From: Nitrospira sp. | Lineage (GTDB): Bacteria; Nitrospirota; Nitrospiria; Nitrospirales; Nitrospiraceae | NCBI GenBank assembly: GCA_020216985.1 | Contig: JAIWOH010000220.1 | Coordinates: 1 to 11,772, forward strand | Direction: 5' to 3' | Length of the DNA stretch: 11,772 bases | Shown: piece by piece, positions 7,142-11,772 of the stretch | How positions within the stretch are numbered: position 1 is the stretch's first letter | Layout of the letters: each line of letters starts with the position of its first letter | Notes under the pieces: model-generated | What the model was told of the DNA's origin: nothing | The model's input: the letters and a program-made list of their open reading frames with translations, nothing else | Databases searched by the model: none | Translations under genes and position numbers: made by a program

Positions 7142-7813
7142 CTACGGCTTCGGGTCCAGTTCGATCAAGCCCTTGCGGATGGCGAGGATGGCGGCTTGGG
7201 TGCGGTCATACACTTGCAGCTTATGGAAGATGTTGCGGACGTGATTTTTGACGGTCTTTTCGCTTAAGTCGAGATGGTTGGCGATTTCCTTGTTGGTCTT
7301 GCCGTCGGCAACCAGTCGCAAGACGGTGACTTCCCGTTCCGTCAGGTCATGTTCGGCCCAGGCCGGCTTCTTGCCTTTTTTCTGGGCCATGAGGGAGAAC
7401 TCGGCCAAAATTTTGCTGGCCACGGACGGCTGAATGAGCGACTCACCCCGGTACAGGGCCCGAATGGCGGCCACGATCTGCGATGATTCGGAGTCTTTCA
7501 ACAGATAGCCGGTGGCCCCGGCCCGCACGAGATCGAAGATGTATTGCTGCTCTTCATACATGGTCAGCGCGACGATGCCGATGTGCGGGAACTCGCGTTT
7601 GATTTGCCTAGTCGCCTCGACGCCGCCCATGCGCGGCATGCTGACATCCATGAGGATTACATCCGGAACCAGGGCGCGGGCCTTCTCGACCGCTTCGATA
7701 CCGTCCTGCGCCTCGCCGACTACCTGAATGTCCTCTTTGGTCTTGAGAATCGCGACCAGCCCTTCCCGCACGACTCGATGGTCATCGACGATCAAGACCT
7801 TAATTTTCTCCAT
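7142..7813 (-). CDS. NarL/FixJ-family response regulator
   Basis: A 223-residue two-component response regulator. Receiver domain 4-120: acidic pair D10/D11, phosphorylation site D56 (in DVILMDVSMP), T84 and K106. A LuxR-type helix-turn-helix follows at about 155-215 (LTEREVTVLRLVADGKTNKEIANHL, then SEKTVKNHVRNIFHKL). It should bind DNA as a dimer once phosphorylated by the kinase encoded just upstream. The start at 7813 lies inside the end of the kinase gene (14-base overlap), with GGAAGGA upstream, which points to coupled translation and a dedicated pair. Targets cannot be read from this window. The frame extends to 7876, but that part lacks receiver sequence. Confidence 0.93.
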   Translation of the reverse strand: MEKIKVLIVDDHRVVREGLVAILKTKEDIQVVGEAQDGIEAVEKARALVPDVILMDVSMPRMGGVEATRQIKREFPHIGIVALTMYEEQQYIFDLVRAGATGYLLKDSESSQIVAAIRALYRGESLIQPSVASKILAEFSLMAQKKGKKPAWAEHDLTEREVTVLRLVADGKTNKEIANHLDLSEKTVKNHVRNIFHKLQVYDRTQAAILAIRKGLIELDPKP

Positions 7814-8933
7814 GGGTTCCGTCCTTCCTCTTCGCACGGTTCGCCAAAGGCACCTCCACCACGACTTTCGTGCCATGACCTTTCTTCGATTCGATGCGCC
7901 CCTCTCCGCCCACCAGTCGCGCGCGCTCTAAAATGCCTTTGATGCCGAAATGGTCCCACTTTTCGGGGTCTCGCAACACAGCCTCCATGTCGAACCCGAC
8001 GCCGTTGTCGATGATAGTAATCCGCAACATCTCCACGCCGATTTCGAGCCGGATGGAGACCCGTTTGGCCTTCGCGTGCTTTTCGACGTTGCTCAAGGCT
8101 TCTTGAATGATTCGAAAGAGAAAAATCTTGGTCCGAGGGAAAAGAATTCGCTCGTCGCCCGTCACGGTGAAGTGCGTGGCGATGTGTGTGTTGGTCTCGT
8201 AGGACTTGAAGTAATTCGTCAGGGCCGGAATCAGCTCCATCTTGTCGTAATGGAGCGGCCGCAGATTGAAGATCACCTGCCTGGCCTCCTGAATGGCCAA
8301 CTTGAGCTGCGCCTTGGTTTCTTTGATGGTCGCGAGACCGGCCTTGGGGTTTTTCCGCAGAAGCTGTTGGCAGAGATCGAGCTTGAAATTCACCCCCGCC
8401 AGGCTCTGTACCAACCCGTCGTGGATTTCACAGGCGATGCGGGTCCGTTCCTCCGTCACCGCCGCGCTCGACTCCTTGACGTACAGCCGATACAGAGACT
8501 GATACTTGGTGAGCGTTTTTTCGATTTCGGCCGTCGCGCGGATGCGGGCTTCGATCAATTCCCACATGAACTTGGCACTGGCGCCGCCGATGACCGTCAC
8601 GCCCATCCGGTGGAAATCCTGAAGCGCATGCCAGACTTCCGGACTTCCCGACACGTCGATGATCAAATCGACCCGCTCCATGTCCAGGAGCTGTCGATAA
8701 TCACGAGTGACGGGAATGCCCAACTGTCGGGCCAGACTCAATCCGGGCGCCCGTGGATCGACCTCCGCCACCCCCACGATTTGCACGAGGGGATCGTTCG
8801 CAAAAATCTCCATGAGCGCGGTTCCGCCGCGCCCCGCGCCGATGATGGCGACGTTGGTCGCTCCGGGACTCGCCGGTCGGCGTCGAATAGACCGAGGCAT
8901 CGCCGGTGTCAGTGGTCGGCTCCCTGCTGACAT
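7800..8933 (-). CDS. Soluble histidine kinase with N-terminal Rossmann (NAD-binding-like) domain
   Basis: A 377-residue sensor kinase with no membrane segment. Residues about 26-135 form a Rossmann-type domain: NVAIIGAGRGG (27-37) carries the GxGxxG loop (G32, G34, G37) after a first strand, and the second strand ends in acidic residues (VAEVDP, E57/D59), which in dehydrogenase-like folds favours NAD(H) over NADP(H). LIIDVSGSPEVWHAL (90-104) resembles the later strand of oxidoreductase nucleotide domains. A helical linker (about 128-160) leads to a HisKA_3 domain: ERTRIACEIHDGLVQSLAG (162-180), phosphoacceptor H171. The ATPase domain has QEALSNVEKHAKA (277-289, N box), DNGVGFD (309-315), GIKGILERARLVGG (330-343) and GHGTKVVVEVP (352-362). 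Inferred role: a cytoplasmic sensor of a dinucleotide or redox state that phosphorylates the downstream regulator. The start at 8933 is chosen for GGAG nine bases upstream; the TTG start at 8996 is less likely. Confidence 0.88.
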   Translation of the reverse strand: MSAGSRPLTPAMPRSIRRRPASPGATNVAIIGAGRGGTALMEIFANDPLVQIVGVAEVDPRAPGLSLARQLGIPVTRDYRQLLDMERVDLIIDVSGSPEVWHALQDFHRMGVTVIGGASAKFMWELIEARIRATAEIEKTLTKYQSLYRLYVKESSAAVTEERTRIACEIHDGLVQSLAGVNFKLDLCQQLLRKNPKAGLATIKETKAQLKLAIQEARQVIFNLRPLHYDKMELIPALTNYFKSYETNTHIATHFTVTGDERILFPRTKIFLFRIIQEALSNVEKHAKAKRVSIRLEIGVEMLRITIIDNGVGFDMEAVLRDPEKWDHFGIKGILERARLVGGEGRIESKKGHGTKVVVEVPLANRAKRKDGTHGEN

Positions 8934-9023
8934 GGTGTCTGTCTCCAACAGCAACAGATTGTGAACAGAGGTGCGACCGATCGAGAAACGGAACAAGAAG
9001 CGACGAGCGCTGAGTTCAGAAAC

Positions 9024-9488
9024 TTAGCGATCGCGACGCTGTTGAGCCAGCATTTTCAGCTCATCCATGAACTGGTCGATGTCCTTGAATTCCCGATAGA
9101 CGGACGCAAACCGAACGTAGGCCACCTGATCCAACTGATGCAACTCCTTCATGACCTCTTCGCCGATCACTCGGCTTTGGATCTCGCTCTCGCCCATTTC
9201 TTGGATGCGTTTCTCGACCCGGTCGGCCGCCGCCTCGATCGTCGAGGTGCTGATCGGTCGCTTCTCGCACGCCTTCTTTATGCCGGAGAGAATCTTCCCG
9301 CGATCGAACGATTCCCGACGGCCGTCCTTCTTGACCACCACCGGAAGAATCTCCTCGACCCGCTCATAGGTGGTGTATCGGCGACGGCAGGCCGTGCATT
9401 CGCGGCGACGGCGGATGACTTCGCCTTCCTTCGCCATGCGGGAGTCCACGACCTTGTCTTCGAGCTCATCGCAGAACGGGCATTTCAC
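9024..9488 (-). CDS. nrdR: NrdR, transcriptional repressor of ribonucleotide reductase genes
   Basis: A 154-residue NrdR, the usual length. The N-terminal zinc ribbon has CPFC (C3, C6) and CTAC (C31, C34), with the family's VVDSR and RRRREC between them. The ATP-cone domain follows at about 49-139 ([16 protein letters not shown], then [15 protein letters not shown]). In the family, nucleotide occupancy of the cone switches binding to NrdR boxes upstream of ribonucleotide reductase genes; none of those genes is here. The start is GTG at 9488: the conserved MKCPFC begins there, and nearby ATGs are out of frame. The nearest purine-rich tract (AGAGG) is about 14 bases upstream, so initiation may lean on coupling with glyA, which ends 31 bases before. 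Confidence 0.96.
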   Translation of the reverse strand: MKCPFCDELEDKVVDSRMAKEGEVIRRRRECTACRRRYTTYERVEEILPVVVKKDGRRESFDRGKILSGIKKACEKRPISTSTIEAAADRVEKRIQEMGESEIQSRVIGEEVMKELHQLDQVAYVRFASVYREFKDIDQFMDELKMLAQQRRDR

Positions 9489-9519
9489 GGACGGCGACCA
9501 TGCCTCTTTGACAAGGTTG

Positions 9520-10782
9520 TCAGTAGGGATGGAAGATCGGGAACCGATTGCACAAGGCCTTGGCCTCCAGGCGAACCTCTTCCAACACCGACGGGTCCTG
9601 CCGATGGTGCAGCACGCGATCGATCAATTCCACGATTTGCCGCATCTCCGGTTCTTTCATCCCCCGCGTGGAGACGATCGGAGTCCCCAATCGAATCCCG
9701 CTGGCGACGGCCGGGGGCTTCTCGTCGTAGGGAACGGCGTTCTTATTCAAGATGATCCCCGCCGCGTCGAGCGCGGCGTCGGCCTCCTTGCCCGTAATCC
9801 CTTTGTTGGTCAAGTTGACCAACATCAGATGGGTGTCAGTTCCTCCGGAAACAATTTTATATCCTCGATCCATCAGGCCCTGCGCCAACGCCTTGGCGTT
9901 GGCCACGACCTGTTGTTGATACCGTTTGAACGAGGGAGACAACGCTTCCTTGAAGGCCACGGCCTTGGCCGCGATCACGTGCATCAGCGGCCCGCCCTGC
10001 AAGCCGGGGAACACCAACTTATCGACTCCCTTCGCGTACTCGGCCTTGCACATCGTGACGCCGCCGCGCGGGCCCCGCAACGTTTTGTGGGTGGTCGTCG
10101 TGACGAAATCCGCATAGGGGACCGGATTGGGGTGGAGCCCCGCGGCGATCAGCCCGGCGATATGGGCGATATCGACGAGCAGATAGGCCCCCACCGACTT
10201 GGCGATCTGCTGAAAGCGCGGAAAGTCCAACACGCGGGAATAGGCGCTGGCCCCGACCACGATCATGCGGGGGCGGCACTCCTCGGCGATCTTTTGAACG
10301 GCATCATAGTCGATCCGTTCGGTCTCACGGTCCACCCCATAGGAGAACACGCGAAAGAGGATGCCCGAAAAGTTGACCTTGCTCCCATGCGTGAGATGGC
10401 CTCCCTGCGCCAAGTCCATGCCCAGGATCGTGTCGCCCGGTTTCAGCACAGACAGATAGGCCGCCATGTTGGCCTGCGAGCCCGAGTGCGGCTGCACGTT
10501 GACGTGTTCGGCGCCGAAAATCTCCTTGCATCGTTGAATCGCCAGGTCTTCAACCGCGTCGGCGTACTGGCACCCGCCGTAGTACCGTTTGCCCGGATAC
10601 CCTTCCGCATACTTGTTGGTCAACACCGACCCTTGCGCGGCCAACACCGCCGGACTGGCGAAGTTCTCCGACGCGATCAACAGCAATTTGTCCCGCTGCC
10701 TGGCCTCTTCCGCTTGGATAGCGGCATAGACCTCGGGATCCGTGGCCTTCAAGGCATCCAGCGATGCGCCGTCGTCCATCAT
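9520..10782 (-). CDS. glyA: Serine hydroxymethyltransferase
   Basis: A 420-residue PLP enzyme of the cytoplasm that converts serine and tetrahydrofolate to glycine and 5,10-methylene-tetrahydrofolate. Full length for the family. Seen: [18 protein letters not shown] (35-52), [15 protein letters not shown] (56-70), GGHLTHG (127-133), [17 protein letters not shown] (204-220, with the PLP-contacting D204 and H207), and [14 protein letters not shown] (228-241), in which K233 is the PLP-binding lysine. SGIRLGTP (361-368) supplies the carboxylate-binding arginine R364. AAAGGAA precedes two adjacent ATGs (10782 and 10779); the first is used here. It lies 29 bases after rplI and 31 before nrdR, consistent with one operon; methylene-tetrahydrofolate also feeds thymidylate synthesis, which fits the nrdR neighbour. 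Confidence 0.98.
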   Translation of the reverse strand: MMDDGASLDALKATDPEVYAAIQAEEARQRDKLLLIASENFASPAVLAAQGSVLTNKYAEGYPGKRYYGGCQYADAVEDLAIQRCKEIFGAEHVNVQPHSGSQANMAAYLSVLKPGDTILGMDLAQGGHLTHGSKVNFSGILFRVFSYGVDRETERIDYDAVQKIAEECRPRMIVVGASAYSRVLDFPRFQQIAKSVGAYLLVDIAHIAGLIAAGLHPNPVPYADFVTTTTHKTLRGPRGGVTMCKAEYAKGVDKLVFPGLQGGPLMHVIAAKAVAFKEALSPSFKRYQQQVVANAKALAQGLMDRGYKIVSGGTDTHLMLVNLTNKGITGKEADAALDAAGIILNKNAVPYDEKPPAVASGIRLGTPIVSTRGMKEPEMRQIVELIDRVLHHRQDPSVLEEVRLEAKALCNRFPIFHPY

Positions 10783-10811
10783 GTCGTTCCTTTCATGCCT
10801 CTCATGCCTCG

Positions 10812-11279
10812 TCAGGCCTCGGCCGCTTCCGGTTCTTGTTTCTTCACCACGTGCACGGTCACGACCGCCGTCACGTCCCTCGGCATTTTAATCGGCACGG
10901 TGACCGTCCCCAACTCCTTGATCGGGTGCGCCAACTGAATCTTCCGGCGATCCACGGGGAACCCCTGCGCCGTCAATTGCTCGGCGATATCCTTCGTCGT
11001 CACCGAGCCGAACAGTTTGTCTTCCTTGCCGGCTTGGACCTCGAAAGTCAACGTTACTGCCGACAGCTTCTTGGCATAGGTCTCGATCTCCAGCTTCTCT
11101 TTCTTCGCCTTCTCCGCCGCCACCCGCTTGGCATGTTCAAAGGCCTTGATACTCCGGCTGTCCGCCTCGACCGCTTTGCCTCGGGGCAAGAGATAGTTCC
11201 TGGCAAATCCATCGGCGACGTTAATGAGGTCGCCGAGATGGCCCACCCCTTCCAATGTCTCTTGTAGGATCACTTTCAT
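10812..11279 (-). CDS. rplI: 50S ribosomal protein bL9
   Basis: A 155-residue bL9 of the large ribosomal subunit. The N-terminal rRNA-binding domain is typical: [20 protein letters not shown] (1-20) then [16 protein letters not shown] (21-36). A long Lys/Ala/Glu-rich connecting helix (about 40-75) joins it to a C-terminal domain (80-145, with [15 protein letters not shown] and RRKIQL). A short acidic tail ends the protein. The open frame continues upstream to 11522, but bL9 proteins begin at MKVIL and a purine-rich site (AAGGAGCGGGAG) precedes 11279. In many bacteria rplI follows rpsF and rpsR; here it is first in its unit, with its own promoter 30-60 bases upstream, and leads into glyA. Confidence 0.97.
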   Translation of the reverse strand: MKVILQETLEGVGHLGDLINVADGFARNYLLPRGKAVEADSRSIKAFEHAKRVAAEKAKKEKLEIETYAKKLSAVTLTFEVQAGKEDKLFGSVTTKDIAEQLTAQGFPVDRRKIQLAHPIKELGTVTVPIKMPRDVTAVVTVHVVKKQEPEAAEA

Positions 11280-11310
11280 GGCTCCCGCTCCTTGTCTATG
11301 AAAGAAGTGG

Positions 11311-11339
11311 AGAATACTGAGGGCGGCTTGAAAAGTCAA
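11311..11339 (-). promoter_or_regulatory. Sigma-70-type promoter of the rplI-glyA-nrdR operon
   Basis: On the minus strand, TTGACT (11339-11334) and TATTCT (11316-11311) are separated by exactly 17 bases. Each hexamer is close to consensus. Transcription would begin near 11304, giving a leader of about 25 bases before rplI. This is the best promoter match in the window. Confidence 0.75.
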
Positions 11340-11529
11340 TTCAACAGCGATCCCCCGGCACCAACGACCAACGCCATCGGCCTTTTCCTCAACCGGCCGA
11401 TACAAGGATCGAGAAGGCAACGGCTCAGGGGAAATCGACCTCTCGTGGGAAGGCCTGCATATGGCCTGCTCATGGAATGTCGAGCATGAGCGTGGTGAAA
11501 CACGAACGGCTTCTTTGCACAAGCCGATC

Positions 11530-11565
11530 GCCCCGCCCAGGACGGGCGGGGCATTTGTTCTCTCT
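11530..11565 (+). terminator. GC-rich terminator-like hairpin
   Basis: A perfect 9-base GC stem (11530-11538 with 11544-11552) with a 5-base loop, followed on the plus strand by ATTTGTTCTCTCT, an interrupted T-rich tract. On the minus strand the exit has no T run. It could end a plus-strand RNA from this gap, or act as a weak 3'-end structure for the minus-strand gene that stops at 11679. Confidence 0.45.
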
Positions 11566-11678
11566 ACCTACGCAACCATGGGAATGCCGGGGATACCGGA
11601 GGCCAGGGCCCTCGGCGAGAGGACCCCCCAGATGAGATGTGAGATAGCGGAATCAACGGCCGGCCCGCTGAATCCTCG

Positions 11679-11772
11679 TCAGCTCCGCCGCCGGGCGAGG
11701 CCCGCCAGGCCCACGAGCCCCGCCCCGAACCAATACACCGCCGCTGGCAAGGGCACCGGGTTCAAATTCCGC
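11679..11772 (-). CDS. C-terminal end of a second VPLPA/PEP-CTERM protein (partial)
   Basis: Only the last 30 codons and a TGA stop lie in the window; the gene continues beyond the right edge. The peptide contains VPLPAAVYWFGAGLVGLAGL followed by ARRRS: a VPLPA motif, one hydrophobic helix and a basic end, the hallmark of VPLPA-type PEP-CTERM sorting tails. From the P-V-P motif on it differs from the tail of the lectin at 469-1314 at only two residues. The mature part of the protein, and so its role, cannot be seen. Confidence 0.85.
   Translation of the reverse strand, partial: RNLNPVPLPAAVYWFGAGLVGLAGLARRRS

Larger units (their letters stand above)
11280..11678. other. Hairpin-rich intergenic stretch right of rplI
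   Basis: A 399-base gap. Next to rplI is its promoter (11311-11339). From 11376 to 11552 there are several consecutive inverted repeats: ATCGGCC (11376-11382 with 11395-11401), AGGCC (11451-11455 with 11463-11467), GCTCATG (11468-11474 with 11485-11491), CGGCTT (11507-11512 with 11521-11526) and GCCCCGCCC (11530-11538 with 11544-11552). The segment 11565-11678 would be the 3' region of the gene at the right edge. Open frames in the gap lack ribosome binding sites and recognisable proteins. Confidence 0.55.

Noticed and set aside
7950..8930. Plus-strand open frame of 326 codons opposite the histidine kinase
   Set aside because: The kinase motifs on the minus strand are unmistakable; the mirror frame shows no family features and no ribosome binding site.
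9466..9501. Twelve-codon minus-strand mini-frame (ATG at 9501) overlapping the nrdR GTG start
   Set aside because: It could in principle couple translation into nrdR, but its own ribosome binding site is too close to its ATG and so short a frame is expected by chance.
9370..10938. Plus-strand open frame of 522 codons opposite nrdR, glyA and the end of rplI
   Set aside because: It crosses three certain genes on the other strand, has no recognisable domain, and is rich in Arg, His and Gln, as expected of a mirror frame.
11280..11522. 81-residue upstream extension of bL9
   Set aside because: bL9 proteins begin with MKVIL, and the near-consensus promoter at 11311-11339 lies inside the extension.
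1..11772. CRISPR arrays, tRNA or rRNA genes, insertion sequences, prophage or integrase genes
   Set aside because: No regularly spaced repeats, no tRNA-like cloverleaf, and no transposase or integrase motif was seen on either strand.

Overview
The window reads as a chromosomal segment of a GC-rich Gram-negative bacterium. A Nitrospira-like member of the Nitrospirota is my best guess, from protein character, PEP-CTERM-type surface proteins and the GC-rich, strongly codon-biased genes. That placement is inference, because no rRNA or other decisive taxonomic marker is present. Almost everything is coded on the minus strand; the one clear plus-strand gene is a DUF155/RMD1-family protein.

Left part (about 1-5520, all minus strand): a doubtful gene fragment at the window edge; a secreted L-type (legume-type) lectin with a VPLPA-type PEP-CTERM sorting tail; a Tat-exported PhoX-family phosphatase; and a second, divergent PhoX-like (DUF839) protein with a Sec-type signal. 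Each of the three complete genes has a good ribosome binding site and an intrinsic-terminator-like hairpin just downstream, so they look like separate transcription units devoted to the cell envelope. A run of 12 C lies beside the putative promoter of the lectin gene.

Middle (5519-7120): a 486-base gap holding divergent promoters, then the DUF155/RMD1-family protein with a C-terminal membrane anchor. It ends 21 bases from the end of the convergent operon.

Right part (7142-11279, minus strand): an apparent operon read in the order rplI (ribosomal protein bL9), glyA (serine hydroxymethyltransferase), nrdR (ribonucleotide reductase repressor), a soluble histidine kinase with an N-terminal Rossmann nucleotide-binding domain, and a NarL/FixJ response regulator that overlaps the kinase gene by 14 bases. 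A near-consensus sigma-70 promoter precedes rplI. The kinase is the most unusual gene here: it looks like an intracellular dinucleotide or redox sensor placed behind one-carbon and nucleotide metabolism genes.

Right edge (11280-11772): a gap rich in hairpins, then the last 30 codons of a second VPLPA-CTERM protein. Its tail matches that of the first lectin gene almost exactly in protein while differing at many third codon positions.
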